This document shows, piece after piece, positions 52,892 through 62,050 of a stretch of 64,000 nt of DNA (its first letter is position 1; every line of letters starts with the position of its first letter). The position numbers were made by a program, and so were the translations under genes. The DNA comes from Caulobacter sp. Root655. Its GTDB lineage: Bacteria; Pseudomonadota; Alphaproteobacteria; Caulobacterales; Caulobacteraceae. The stretch covers positions 498,780-562,779 of the forward strand of contig NZ_LMHC01000001.1 of assembly GCF_001427665.1 (NCBI RefSeq), written 5' to 3'. Under the pieces are notes generated by a model. It made no database searches. It worked only from the letters and a program-made list of their open reading frames with translations, and was not told the origin of the DNA.

Positions 52892-53899
52892 TCAGACCGC
52901 CAGCTTCCGGGCCTTCACCCGTACCCGCAGCACGCGGTGGTTGGACGACATGTAGAGGTGGCCGTCGGCGGCCAGCTCGCAGTTGGAGATCACCGCGTCG
53001 GCCCGGATGATCCCGATCCGCTGGCCGGCCGGGGTGAAGATCGAAACGCCGTCCTGGCTGGAGGCCCAGAGGTTGCCGGCCCGGTCGACCTTGAGACCGT
53101 CGCCGCCCTTGATCCCCGTGGCCGCGCGGTCGACGAACTGGCGGCGCGCGGTCGGGCGGCCCTGGGCGTCCAGGTCCCACGCCACCCAGCCGGACTTGCG
53201 GTCGGTGGCGTAGAGCGTGCGGCCGTCGGGCGACAGGCCGATGCCGTTGGGCTCGATGGTCTTGTCGATCAGGGTCAGACCGTTGTCGGTTCCCAGGCGA
53301 TAGACGCCCGAATAGTCGGTCTGGCGGTAGGGCGAGGCCCAGTCGCCCTTCAGGCCCCAGGGCGGATCGGTGAAATAGATCGCCCCGTCGCGGGCCAGGA
53401 CCAGGTCGTTGGGGCTGTTGAGCCGCTTGCCCTCGAAGCTGGCGGCCAGCACGGTCTTCTTCCGGGTCGCAAGATCGATGCGCGAGACGCAGCGGTTGCC
53501 GCTGTCGCCGACCACCAGGCCGCCGCGCGCCAGGATCAGGCCGTTGGAACCGGCCTCGCGCAGGCTGTTCGTCTCGGGCCCGGCATAGCCCGACGGCGCC
53601 AGCCAGACCTCGCCGCCGCGTGACGACGACCAGCGCATGATCTTGTTGGCCGGCACGTCGGAGACCAGCAGGAAGCCGTCGGCGCCGCCGACCCAGACCG
53701 GACCCTCGCTCCAGGTGAAGCCGTCCAGCACCTGCTCGACCGGCGCCTCGGCGTCGATCAGGGCGTCGAGCGCCGGGTCCAGGCGCTCGACCTTGCCGAC
53801 CACGGGATAGGTCTTGGGCGCGGCGAAGGCCGGCGCGGCGGCGGCCAGGCCCAGGAACATCGCGGCGGCGCGGCGGGTGAGGGTTGGAGATTGCGTCAC
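52892..53899 (-). CDS. SMP-30/gluconolactonase-like secreted protein
   Basis: A 335-residue six-bladed propeller lactonase-like protein. The start is GTG at 53899, giving MTQSPTLTRRAAAMFLGL, a Tat-type signal with twin Arg, cleaved near AFA. The SMP-30 core shows FTWSEGPVWV, SNGLIL, RLNSPNDLVLARDGAIYFTDPPWGL, EPNGIGLSPDG and GDGLKVDRAGNLW, where Glu, Asn and Asp bind the metal. Substrates are sugar or other lactones, not determined. The start overlaps the stop of the DUF2339 gene by GTGA at 53896-53899, so the two are coupled. Confidence 0.88.
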   Translation of the reverse strand: MTQSPTLTRRAAAMFLGLAAAAPAFAAPKTYPVVGKVERLDPALDALIDAEAPVEQVLDGFTWSEGPVWVGGADGFLLVSDVPANKIMRWSSSRGGEVWLAPSGYAGPETNSLREAGSNGLILARGGLVVGDSGNRCVSRIDLATRKKTVLAASFEGKRLNSPNDLVLARDGAIYFTDPPWGLKGDWASPYRQTDYSGVYRLGTDNGLTLIDKTIEPNGIGLSPDGRTLYATDRKSGWVAWDLDAQGRPTARRQFVDRAATGIKGGDGLKVDRAGNLWASSQDGVSIFTPAGQRIGIIRADAVISNCELAADGHLYMSSNHRVLRVRVKARKLAV

Positions 53900-56800
53900 G
53901 GGGCGGTGATCCTGTCGGCGTCGGGAGAAGTCTTGGGGGCGGCGTTCAGGCGGCGTACCACCAGGGCCCCGGCGATGAACAGCGCGCCGACCGCCAGGAA
54001 CGAGGCGGCGCGGACCACGCCGTCCAGGGTGGCCATGTCGAACAGCAGCACCTTGGCGGCGGTGACCAGTAGCACGACCAGGCCCAGCCAGCGCAGGGCG
54101 ACGTCCTCGCGGGCCGAGGCCCGGAACAGCACCACCAGGCCGAACGCCGCCCACACCGCCGAGAAGGTCCAGGTCTCCAGCCCGCCGCGATCCAGGCCGT
54201 CGCGCATGTCCGCCCCGTGGAAGACCCAGCGGACCAGCAGGGTGACGAAGGCGAACAGCACGCCGACCGCCACGCACAGGGCGACGCGGGCGAAGGCCAG
54301 TCCGCCTCGCCGCAGGCTGGCGGCCGCCCCGGCCCCGGCCGCGTAGAGGGCCAGGACCAGGGCCACGTGCCAGGACGAGGCCATTGGCGCCTCGGAGGGG
54401 CCCCACCACGGGCTGGCCAGCCAGCCGAACACCAGCAGCGCGGCGGCCAGCGCCGTCCAGCCCACGGCGGGGGCGGCGGCGTACAGCCAGGCCGCGCGGG
54501 TGGCGTCCAGGCGACGCATCCGGAAGGCCCGGGCGGTCAGCAGGCCAATCACGGCGTAGGCGCAGGCCTCGGCCCGGCCAATGGCGGCAACGTCCATGGC
54601 CGCGCCGTGGAAGGCGTGGCGCGTGGCGGTCACGGCCCACAGCAGGGCGAAGACGGCGGCGGCGACGGTCCAGCCCCGGGTCCAGCGGTCGCGGGCGTCG
54701 GGGCGCCGGTGGGCGATCGCGCCCAGCAGCAGGGCGGGGGCCAGGAAGGTCAGCAGCAGGTCGTTGAGCAGCGGCGGGCCGCCGACCGGATGGCCCGCGC
54801 CCCACCAGGGGTTCAGCACCAGGCCGCCGGTGGCCAGGCCATGCAGGGCGCCCAGGCTGGCGACCACGATCAGCCGCCACCTGGCGATCGGGCCGTCGTC
54901 GGGGCGTCCGCGCACCGCCAGCAGCAGGCCGGCGGCCAGGATCAGGGCGGTGCGCAGCGAGGCCTCCAGCAGGGCCTGGCCATGGTCGGCGGGATGGCCG
55001 GTCGCCAGGCCGGCGTGCAGCATCAGGAACAGGCCGGTCAGCAGAACCAGCAGGGCGCCGGTCGACAGGGCCTCGGCCTCGGTGCGGTGTTCGGCCAGCT
55101 TGCCGCCGACGATCCGCGCGGCGGCCAGCAGGGCGCCGGCGGCGAGCGCGGTGACCAGGGCCAGCAGGGGCAGGGCGAGCTGGCCGCTGGAAGCGTCGGC
55201 GACGAAGCCGGGCCGCAGCATCACGGCCAGGGCCGCCACGGCGCCGGCCGTCGACGTGGCGGCCAGGCCGCGCCACGCCAGGCGGTTGGCGATCGCCGCC
55301 AGGGCCAGGGCGGCCAGGGCCATGGCGGCGGGCTCGAGGTGGTCGGCGACCGTGGCGTGGACGGTCAGGAAGGCCAGCTCGGCGGCGGCCGCGATCCACA
55401 GGCCCAGGCCGGGATCGCGGCGCGGGTCCTCGACGCGCCGGGCGATCAGGACCGCGCCGGCCGCCAGCAGCACGGCGGTCAGGCCGGCGATCAGGCCGCC
55501 CCGCTCTCCGGGCAGGTGGTCGAGGACGGGCCAGGCCAGGGTGGCCAGCGCGGCCGCGCCGACCGCGCCGATCGCCAGCAGAGGGGTCCGGTTCCCGGGC
55601 GGGCCGCGCAGGGCGCCGGCCAGGGCCGCGCCGGCCATCACGCCGGCCAGGCCAAGCACCTGCAGGCCGAGGATCAGCGGAGAATCCTCGACGAACCGCC
55701 TGGAGGTCAGGATGAACAACAGCCCCAGGGTGGCGACGACCACCGGCGCGGCGAAGGCCAGGGGCGGCGCCAGGCGTGGGACGGTCATCGCGGCGCCCGC
55801 GACGATCAGCAGGCCGCCGAGCAGCGCGGCGGTCACCGGTTGATTTCCTTCCCCGCTCTCGGCCAGCCACAGGCCGAAGGCGCCGACGCTGACCGTGACT
55901 AGGGCGATCGTCGGCAGGCGCGTCAGAAGGTCCCGGGCCGGGGGCGCGTCGTCGACCCGCCGTCGCCACAGCACGGCCGCGACCGGCCCCGCCAGGGCCA
56001 GGACCAGCAGGACGGACACGCTGGGCCCTCGGACGGCGATCAAGGCCATCAGGATCCAGACCGCCAGCCCGGCCAGGGTCACGACGCCCGCCCGCGCCCA
56101 GCGCCGAAGGGCGACGATCGCCGAACCGGTGACGGCCAGCAGGGCCACGTAGCCTTCCTCGACCAGGGGCGGCCAGACGCCGTGGCGCGACAGGGCCGGG
56201 GCCAGGAAGGCGCCGAACAGCGCCAGCAGGGCCAGGGCCTCGCCATGCAGCAGCGCCAGGCCGAGCAAGCCGGCCGAGACGGTCACGGCCAGCGCCGCCG
56301 CCACGGGCAGAGAGATCAGGCCGTAGAGCACATGGGCGGCCCACACCGCGCCATAGAGGGTGACCGCTCCGGCTCCGGCGGCCACGGCGGCGGCCAGGGC
56401 GTGACGGCCGCCGGGCGCGTTGTTCTGGCGGCGGATCCACTCGCTGGCGGCGACCATGGCCAGGCCCAGGATGGCGGCGGCGACGATGCGGAACGGCGGG
56501 GTGAACACCCCGCGCTGGGCGGCCAGCACCACCAGCAGCAGGCCGCCCAGGGCCAGGCCGCCGCCGCCCAGCCAGGCCAGGCCGTTCTCGGCCATCCAGG
56601 TCGAGGTCGCCGCCCAGGTGAGGGGGGGAGCGGATGGAGAGGGCGGACGCGGTGGCGCGGGCGGGGCTTGTGGTGCGACTGGAGGCCGGCTCACGGACGC
56701 GGCGGGCGCCGTCTCCGCGACCAAGGCGGGCGCATGGGCCGGAACGGTCGGCTTGACGGGGCTCTGCTTCGGTTCGACCGCCGCCGCCGGGCCGGGCGCG

Positions 56801-56913
56801 CGGACCACGGGCGGGGCGCCCGACAGGTCGCGAAGCCTGGCCTCCAGGGCCTTCAGCCGTCGGTCCTGAAGGAAGATCCAGACCGCCAGGGCGATGATGC
56901 AAAGCCAGGTCAA
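53896..56913 (-). CDS. DUF2339 large multi-pass membrane protein
   Basis: A 1,005-residue protein. It starts MTWLCIIALAVWIF with one helix and a short coiled coil (RRLKALEARLRDL), then a Pro/Ala-rich linker to about residue 100, then some 25 or more hydrophobic segments to the end. GGLALGGLLLVVLAAQRGVFTPPFRI is a strong match to the DUF2339 entry region. The family role is unknown. It is coupled to the SMP-30-like gene. No neighbour upstream on this strand. Confidence 0.85.
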   Translation of the reverse strand: MTWLCIIALAVWIFLQDRRLKALEARLRDLSGAPPVVRAPGPAAAVEPKQSPVKPTVPAHAPALVAETAPAASVSRPPVAPQAPPAPPRPPSPSAPPLTWAATSTWMAENGLAWLGGGGLALGGLLLVVLAAQRGVFTPPFRIVAAAILGLAMVAASEWIRRQNNAPGGRHALAAAVAAGAGAVTLYGAVWAAHVLYGLISLPVAAALAVTVSAGLLGLALLHGEALALLALFGAFLAPALSRHGVWPPLVEEGYVALLAVTGSAIVALRRWARAGVVTLAGLAVWILMALIAVRGPSVSVLLVLALAGPVAAVLWRRRVDDAPPARDLLTRLPTIALVTVSVGAFGLWLAESGEGNQPVTAALLGGLLIVAGAAMTVPRLAPPLAFAAPVVVATLGLLFILTSRRFVEDSPLILGLQVLGLAGVMAGAALAGALRGPPGNRTPLLAIGAVGAAALATLAWPVLDHLPGERGGLIAGLTAVLLAAGAVLIARRVEDPRRDPGLGLWIAAAAELAFLTVHATVADHLEPAAMALAALALAAIANRLAWRGLAATSTAGAVAALAVMLRPGFVADASSGQLALPLLALVTALAAGALLAAARIVGGKLAEHRTEAEALSTGALLVLLTGLFLMLHAGLATGHPADHGQALLEASLRTALILAAGLLLAVRGRPDDGPIARWRLIVVASLGALHGLATGGLVLNPWWGAGHPVGGPPLLNDLLLTFLAPALLLGAIAHRRPDARDRWTRGWTVAAAVFALLWAVTATRHAFHGAAMDVAAIGRAEACAYAVIGLLTARAFRMRRLDATRAAWLYAAAPAVGWTALAAALLVFGWLASPWWGPSEAPMASSWHVALVLALYAAGAGAAASLRRGGLAFARVALCVAVGVLFAFVTLLVRWVFHGADMRDGLDRGGLETWTFSAVWAAFGLVVLFRASAREDVALRWLGLVVLLVTAAKVLLFDMATLDGVVRAASFLAVGALFIAGALVVRRLNAAPKTSPDADRITAP

Positions 56914-57257
56914 GCAGCGCCCCCGACGGCGTCCACGCCCGTCACGCCGAAGTTGTGCAACATTCCGCCGAGGCCCGTCCAGACGTTGCGTGAAGCGGGC
57001 TTGTCGCGACTTAGGTAGGGTGGCCTCGACGCCCGGCGCACCCTGGCCATGGCCGAGGCGGCCCTGGCGGCGCGGCAGGAAAAGTTATCCACAGGGTCGG
57101 ATGATCTCGAGGACAGACCGAGAGGGGCGAACCCCGACTAGGGATAAGGCCGCGTCTATCCCCGCTCCTTCAGAATAAAATCCCAACCTGATCAATGCCT
57201 TACACAAAAACGCACGTTTTCTATCCTCGCTCCTCACGGCGGCCGCACACTGTGCGC
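56914..57257. other. Intergenic region with one DnaA-box-like site
   Basis: A 344-base divergent gap with no supported gene. TTATCCACA, a perfect consensus DnaA box, is at 57085-57093. No further boxes or AT-rich unwinding block were seen, so an origin is unlikely. The right part (57170-57240) is less GC-rich and probably contains the promoter for the gene at 57258. Confidence 0.5.
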
Positions 57258-57560
57258 ATGACCCAAACCACCATCCCCGCCTGGTGCGAGACCCTGCAAG
57301 CCAAGCTGATGGCCGCCATCGACGCGGCCTGGGCGACCATCGAGAGCAGCGACGACCCGGTCGCGATCCGCAAGGCCCGCGACAAGGCCAAGGCCTGCGG
57401 CGAACTGGCCACCGTGGCCCGCAAGGTCGCGGCCCTGGTTGGCCTTGGCCAGCCAAAACCGATCGCGGCTGGGGCCTTGGCCGATCCGGCCGCGACCTTG
57501 ACCCAGGCCGAACACGCCCTGCGCGCCCTCGAACAGCTCAAGGCCCGCCGGCGGCGCTGA
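57258..57560 (+). CDS. Hypothetical small helical protein
   Basis: A 100-residue protein, almost entirely alpha-helical by composition: KLMAAIDAAWATIESSDD, IRKARDKAKACGELATVARKVAALV, LTQAEHALRALEQLKARRRR. A cytosolic coiled-coil or helical bundle with a basic tail is likely. I do not recognise it. The start at 57258 was chosen because upstream codons look non-coding. A family 5 repeat follows. Confidence 0.6.
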   Translation: MTQTTIPAWCETLQAKLMAAIDAAWATIESSDDPVAIRKARDKAKACGELATVARKVAALVGLGQPKPIAAGALADPAATLTQAEHALRALEQLKARRRR

Positions 57561-57577
57561 CTCGGACGAGGACACGC

Positions 57578-57745
57578 ACCCTCTCCCATGGGGAGAGGGT
57601 GGGGCCCGCGCCGTAGGCGTGGGAGGGTGAGGGGGTAAGACGTCGGACGGCGTGCCGGCAGGGCGCCCCGGGGTAAATGGTGAGGGCGTAATCACCCTCC
57701 CACGCTTTCAGCGTGGGCCCCTCCCTCTCCCGCTGGGAGAGGGTT
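57578..57745. repeat. Mirrored intergenic repeat, family 5, copy 2
   Basis: About 168 bases, ends CACCCTCTCCC and GGGAGAGGGTT. The centre has GGCGTGCCGGCAGGGCGC as in 34706-34876. Its right 38 bases are part of the reading frame of the leftward CoA-transferase and supply its stop codon. Confidence 0.88.
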
Positions 57746-58853
57746 CAGGTCGCCACCCCTCGCCCCGATGTTCGTCCAACCCCGGCGCTTTCGGTTCCAC
57801 CCGTCCGGGCTCATCCCGAAACACGATCGGCGTTCCCACCACGGCGTCGCCGTTGGCGTCGCGCGAGACCATTCCCCGCGCCGCCACGGCCGGGTCGTCG
57901 AAGGCGGCTTTCAGCGACCGCACGGGGGCGAAGCAGACGTCGCGGCCCTCGAACCAGGCCTCCCATTCGGCCTGGGTCCGGGTGGCGAAGGTCTCGCGGA
58001 AGAAGGCCCGCAGCGGCTCCTGGCCTGGCCCGGGCGGCAGGCGGGCGTGGTCCAGCAGGTCGGGCCGTCCCAGGGCCGCCAGCAGGTTGGCCGCGAACTT
58101 CACCTCCGAGCCGCCCAGCACGATCCACTGGCCGTCGGCGCAGGCGTAGAGGTTGAACATCGCCGCCCCGCCCCACGAGCGTTCGGCCTTGGGGACATTG
58201 GCGCGGCCTTCGGCGAACACCGGGCCGGTGGCGTTGGGGGTCCAGGCCATCAGGCTGTCGAGCATGGCGACGTCGAGATAATCGCCCTGGCCGGTCTTCT
58301 CCCGTCGCAGCAACGCCATCAGCACCCCCGACAGGGCGGTCAACGAGGCCAGGGCGTCGGCGGCCATCAGGCCGGGCATGGCCGGCTTGCCGTCCTGGCC
58401 TTCGTTCAGCGACACCAGGCCGGCCAGGGCCTCGACGGCCAGGTCGTGGGCCGGGCGGTCGCGATAGGGGCCGGTCTGGCCAAAGGCGCTGATCGCGCAG
58501 TAGACGACCCCCGGATTGACCGCCTTGACCGCGTCGTAGCCGACCCCCAGCCGGTCGACCACGCCGGGGCGGAAGGCCTCGACCAGCACGTCGGCCTCCT
58601 GGGCCAGGGCCCAGAACGCCGCCTGGCCCTCGGCCGATTTCAGGTCCAGCCGCACCGAGCGCTTGCCGCGATGGGTGTTGCGGAACCACACCGTCTGGCC
58701 GTGGGTGGCCAGGCCGATATGGCGGCTGGGCTCGCCCTCGCCGACCGGCTCGACCTTGATCACGTCGGCCCCGTGGTCGGCCATCATCAGGGTCAGCATC
58801 GGACCCGGCAGGAACAGGGACAGGTCCAGGACCTTGACGCCGTCGAGCTTCAT
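57708..58853 (-). CDS. Class III (CaiB/BaiF) CoA-transferase, second of a pair
   Basis: A 381-residue family III CoA-transferase, which swaps CoA between carboxylic acids. Typical parts are LDLSLFLPGPMLTLMMADHGADVIKVEP, NTHRGKRSVRLDL, FRPGVVDRLG and ISAFGQTGPYRDRPAHDL, the last with the catalytic Asp. The last 12 or so residues (EPSPSGRGRGPR) are encoded by the family 5 repeat. It overlaps the preceding CoA-transferase by ATGA at 58850-58853; the pair may form a heteromer or act on related acids. Confidence 0.9.
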   Translation of the reverse strand: MKLDGVKVLDLSLFLPGPMLTLMMADHGADVIKVEPVGEGEPSRHIGLATHGQTVWFRNTHRGKRSVRLDLKSAEGQAAFWALAQEADVLVEAFRPGVVDRLGVGYDAVKAVNPGVVYCAISAFGQTGPYRDRPAHDLAVEALAGLVSLNEGQDGKPAMPGLMAADALASLTALSGVLMALLRREKTGQGDYLDVAMLDSLMAWTPNATGPVFAEGRANVPKAERSWGGAAMFNLYACADGQWIVLGGSEVKFAANLLAALGRPDLLDHARLPPGPGQEPLRAFFRETFATRTQAEWEAWFEGRDVCFAPVRSLKAAFDDPAVAARGMVSRDANGDAVVGTPIVFRDEPGRVEPKAPGLDEHRGEGWRPEPSPSGRGRGPR

Positions 58854-60013
58854 CGGGCGTTCCCCGCCGCCTTGGGCCCCAGCAGCGCGCCGGTGTGCTC
58901 GCCCAGGGCCGGGGCGCGGGCGGCGGGCATTCTGCGGCCGTCGACCTTGATCGGGCAGGCCAGCATCTCCAGGCCCTGGGGCCGGGCCGGATGGTCGATG
59001 TGGTCGCGCATCGCCACCTCGGCGACGAACGGGTTGTCCAGCGCGTCGGCCAGGTCGGCGATCGGCGAGAACGGCACGCGGCCGCCCAGATAGGCCATCC
59101 ACTCGGCCCCGGTCCGCGTGGCCATGATGGCGTCGAGGATCGGGGTCAGGGCGTCGAGGTTGGCGCGGCGGGCCGGCATGTCGAGGAAGCGGGGATCGGC
59201 CTTCAGATCGGGTCGGTCGACAAGGTCGCAGAACAGCAGCCAGAAGCGTTCGGTCTGGCACATCAGCATGCCCCAGCCGTCCTTGGTCCTGACCCGCTGC
59301 GAGGGGCTGATCGACGGGTGGGCGCCGCGCGGCAGGCGACCGGCGTGGTGGCCCTCGTTCATCGCCCACACCGCCGGATAGGAGGTCTGGTGCAGGGCCA
59401 CGTCGAACAGCGACACGTCGATGTCGCAGCCCACCCGGCTGGCCCGCGCCCCGAGGATCGCCGAGACGATCCCCAGGGCGAACACCGAGCCGGTCATGAA
59501 GTCGACCATCGACAGGCCAAAGCGCACCGGCGGCCCGTCCGGCTCGCCGGTCAAGGTCATGAACCCGGCCTCGGCCTGCATCAGGTAGTCATAGCCCGGC
59601 CAGGCCTCGCGGCTGTTGCCCCGTCCGTAGGCGGACAGGTGAGCGCAGACCACGGCGGGGTTGATCGCCTCGAGGTCCTGGTAGCGGAGCCCCAGCTTCT
59701 CCGGCTGGTCGCCGCGCAGGTTGTTGACCACGGCGTCGGCGCCCGCCACCAGCCGCTCGAAGTCGGCGCGGCCTTGCGGCGTCTTGATCTCCAGGGCGAC
59801 CGACTGCTTGCCGCGCGAGAAGGTCTGGAAGAACTGGCTGTCGGCCTCGCCCAGGAAGTAGGGGCCCAGGCCGCGGCTGATGTCGCCGCCCAGGGACGGG
59901 GCCTCGATCTTGATCACCTGCGCGCCCAGCTCGCACAGCAGCTGGGTGCCATAGGGGCCGGCGGCGTATTGCTCGACCGCCACGATACGCACGCCGTCCA
60001 GGGGTCTGTTCAT
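58850..60013 (-). CDS. Class III (CaiB/BaiF) CoA-transferase, first of a pair
   Basis: A 387-residue member of the same family with a complete set of motifs: VEQYAAGPYGTQLLCELGAQVIKIE, FSRGKQSVALEIKT, NLRGDQPEKLGL and LSAYGRGNSREAWPGYDYLMQAE, with the catalytic Asp in GYDYL. It differs from its downstream partner enough to suggest old duplication or separate origin. Substrate unknown. Divergent from the epimerase gene, with 158 bases between. Confidence 0.9.
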   Translation of the reverse strand: MNRPLDGVRIVAVEQYAAGPYGTQLLCELGAQVIKIEAPSLGGDISRGLGPYFLGEADSQFFQTFSRGKQSVALEIKTPQGRADFERLVAGADAVVNNLRGDQPEKLGLRYQDLEAINPAVVCAHLSAYGRGNSREAWPGYDYLMQAEAGFMTLTGEPDGPPVRFGLSMVDFMTGSVFALGIVSAILGARASRVGCDIDVSLFDVALHQTSYPAVWAMNEGHHAGRLPRGAHPSISPSQRVRTKDGWGMLMCQTERFWLLFCDLVDRPDLKADPRFLDMPARRANLDALTPILDAIMATRTGAEWMAYLGGRVPFSPIADLADALDNPFVAEVAMRDHIDHPARPQGLEMLACPIKVDGRRMPAARAPALGEHTGALLGPKAAGNAR

Positions 60014-60171
60014 CCGCTCCGCCTCTGCTTTGGAAGATGATGCGACGCCCGCCCGGCCGCGCCTAGGGCGACGTAGCGGAAGGCGGGGGCGGAAGCCGGG
60101 GCGAAGGGCGCTTGTTTCGACGGCGCGATGTGCGTAGCAAGCCGCTCAATGACGCCACCGAGTAAGGCCCC

Positions 60172-61020
60172 ATGACCGTCGTCCTGCAGACCGCCCGCGC
60201 CCGCGTCGAGATCCTGCCCGCCCTGGGCGGCGCCCTGGGCCGGTTCACCTGGGACGGCCGCGACGTGACCCGGCCGACGCCGGCGGGGACGGCCGAGGTG
60301 CTCGACACCGGCTGTTTCCCGCTGGTCCCCTACTGCAACCGCATTCCGAACGGCCGCTTCAGTTTCGGCGGCCATGACGTGGTTCTGTCGCCGAACCTCG
60401 GCGATCACCCGCACGCCCTGCACGGCCAGGGCTGGCGCGAGGCCTGGACCGTGGAATCGGCGAGCCAGACCCAGGCGGTGCTGAGCTTCGACCATGCGTC
60501 CGGCGAGTGGCCCTGGGCCTATCGCGCCGAGCAGCGCTTCACCCTGGACGACGACGGCCTGCGCCTTGAGCTGTCGGTGACCAACACCGGCGGCGAGGCG
60601 ATGCCGGCCGGCCTGGGCTTCCACCCCTATTTCCCGGCCAGACCCGGCGAGCGGCTGCGAGCCGGGGTCACGGGCGTCTGGATGATCGACGGCGACTGCC
60701 TGCCCACCACCCACGTGGCGGGCGCCTGGCGCTCGGACTGGGCGGTCGGGGCGCCGACGGCGGTCTCCGAGCTGATCGACAACTGCTACACCGGCTGGGA
60801 CGGCGTCGCGACGCTGTCGGCGCCGGGCGGGGCCAGCACGACCCTGACCGCCTCGCCGGACTGCCGCTGGCTGCACGTCTATTCGCCGCCGGGCGCCGAT
60901 TTCGTCTGCGCAGAACCGGTGGCCAACCGGCCCGACCCGTTCCACGGCGAGGATAGCGGGATCGTGGCCCTGGCGCCGGGGGAGCGCGCGGCGGTGTGGA
61001 TGGTGGTGAGCTCCAGCTAA
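60172..61020 (+). CDS. Aldose 1-epimerase family protein
   Basis: A 282-residue beta-sandwich epimerase. PLVPYCNRIPNGRF and HALHGQGWREAW bear the substrate Arg and first His, GLGFHPYFP the catalytic His, and FVCAEPVANRPDPF the catalytic Glu. These fit GalM-like enzymes that interconvert alpha and beta sugars. It starts 158 bases from the divergent CoA-transferase gene and stands alone. Confidence 0.92.
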   Translation: MTVVLQTARARVEILPALGGALGRFTWDGRDVTRPTPAGTAEVLDTGCFPLVPYCNRIPNGRFSFGGHDVVLSPNLGDHPHALHGQGWREAWTVESASQTQAVLSFDHASGEWPWAYRAEQRFTLDDDGLRLELSVTNTGGEAMPAGLGFHPYFPARPGERLRAGVTGVWMIDGDCLPTTHVAGAWRSDWAVGAPTAVSELIDNCYTGWDGVATLSAPGGASTTLTASPDCRWLHVYSPPGADFVCAEPVANRPDPFHGEDSGIVALAPGERAAVWMVVSSS

Positions 61021-61030
61021 TTCAAAAGCC

Positions 61031-61134
61031 CGTCATCCCCCGACTTGTTCGGGGGACCCAAGCCGAGCTGGCGGCAGCGTTCTTACGATGTATCAGCCGC
61101 CGCTTGGGTCCCCCGCATAAAGCGGGGGATGACG
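61031..61134. repeat. Mirrored intergenic repeat, family 4 variant
   Basis: About 104 bases. Outer words CGTCATCCCCCG and CGGGGGATGACGG, then GGGGGACCCAAGC and GCTTGGGTCCCCC. It sits between convergent genes (epimerase and FixK-like). Confidence 0.85.
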
Positions 61135-61147
61135 GCGTCGTGGTGGA

Positions 61148-61795
61148 TCAATCCACCATCGCTTCCAGCGCCCCGCGATCCCGCAGCAGCACCTTGCGCG
61201 CCGCCGGCAGGGCGATCAGGCCATCCTGCTGGAACTGGGTGAGGGTGCGCGACACCGTCTCGATGGTCAGGCCCAGATAGTCGGCCATGTCCTGGCGGGT
61301 CATCGGCACGTCGAGCAGCACCTCCGCGCCCGTCCGCTCCGCCAGGTCGAGCAGCAGGGCGGCGACGCGCTCGCAGGCGGCGCGGCGGCCCAGCATCAGC
61401 GCGTGGTCCTGGCTGCGGCGCAGGCTGTCGGTGGTCAGTTCCAGCAGCCGCCGGGCGACGTCGCCGCGTTCCGCCGCCAGGGCGTCGAGGGCGGCGCGCG
61501 GCATCACCCGCACCAGGGTCTGGCCCAGGGTCTGGGCGCCGACCCGATGGGTCGCGCCGCGCTCCAGGCCGAACACGTCGCCGGGGAAGTGGAAGGCCTC
61601 GATCTGCCGGCGGCCGTCGCGCAGGATCCGGCAGGTGCGCACGCTGCCCGAAATCAACTGGTAGACCCGGTCGGCCGGCGCGTCCTGGTCGAAGATCGTC
61701 TCGTCGCGTCCGTGAGCGCGGTGCGGGCCGTCGAGGATCGGCGCCGCCGGTTGGCGGGCGGACGACGGTATTGGGGCGTGGATCACGGACAGCAT
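61148..61795 (-). CDS. fixK: Crp/Fnr family regulator, FixK-like
   Basis: A 215-residue regulator. Residues about 25-130 are the cyclic-nucleotide-type sensor domain (YQLISGSVRTCRILRDGRRQIEAFHFPGDVFGLE), and the HTH lies near 170-200 (MTRQDMADYLGLTIETVSRTLTQF). The Fnr N-terminal cysteine cluster is lacking, so it should not sense oxygen itself. That and the nearby fixJ and fixL support the FixK call. In related bacteria, FixJ turns on fixK, which then turns on micro-oxic respiration genes. Start at 61795 follows GGGAGATCTCC. Confidence 0.85.
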   Translation of the reverse strand: MLSVIHAPIPSSARQPAAPILDGPHRAHGRDETIFDQDAPADRVYQLISGSVRTCRILRDGRRQIEAFHFPGDVFGLERGATHRVGAQTLGQTLVRVMPRAALDALAAERGDVARRLLELTTDSLRRSQDHALMLGRRAACERVAALLLDLAERTGAEVLLDVPMTRQDMADYLGLTIETVSRTLTQFQQDGLIALPAARKVLLRDRGALEAMVD

Positions 61796-61921
61796 GGAGA
61801 TCTCCCGTTGGCGCCCCAATCTCCCGCGTCGGCGCGGAACGGTACAGTCGGGGCCCACGCCTAAGGGGGATTACCTAGAGCTCGCGCTCAGCTGCTTCAT
61901 GGAAGCCAGCCATCCCACCTC

Positions 61922-62009
61922 CGCTTTCCCGGCGAAGGCCGGGACCCAGATTCATCCTGGGCGGCTCGTGGGTTTCACCTGGGCCCCGGCCTTCGCCGGG
62001 GAAACGGAG
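61922..62009. repeat. Mirrored intergenic repeat, family 4, copy 2
   Basis: About 88 bases, matching 10699-10782 in both arms and most of the centre (CAGATTCATCC, GGCGGCTCGTGGG, TTCACCTGGG). It lies in the gap between fixK-like and fixJ, on the side of the fixK promoter. Confidence 0.87.
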
Positions 62010-62050
62010 GAGGGGGCGATTCAAGAGCGAAAGTCGTGATCAAGGGATCG

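Noticed and set aside
53900..56902. 1,300-residue minus frame extending the SMP-30-like gene
   Set aside because: It is a shadow of the DUF2339 gene in another phase. The GTG start with a Tat-type signal explains the real gene.
56914..57257. Replication origin
   Set aside because: Only one DnaA box and no AT-rich unwinding region or origin-type neighbours.
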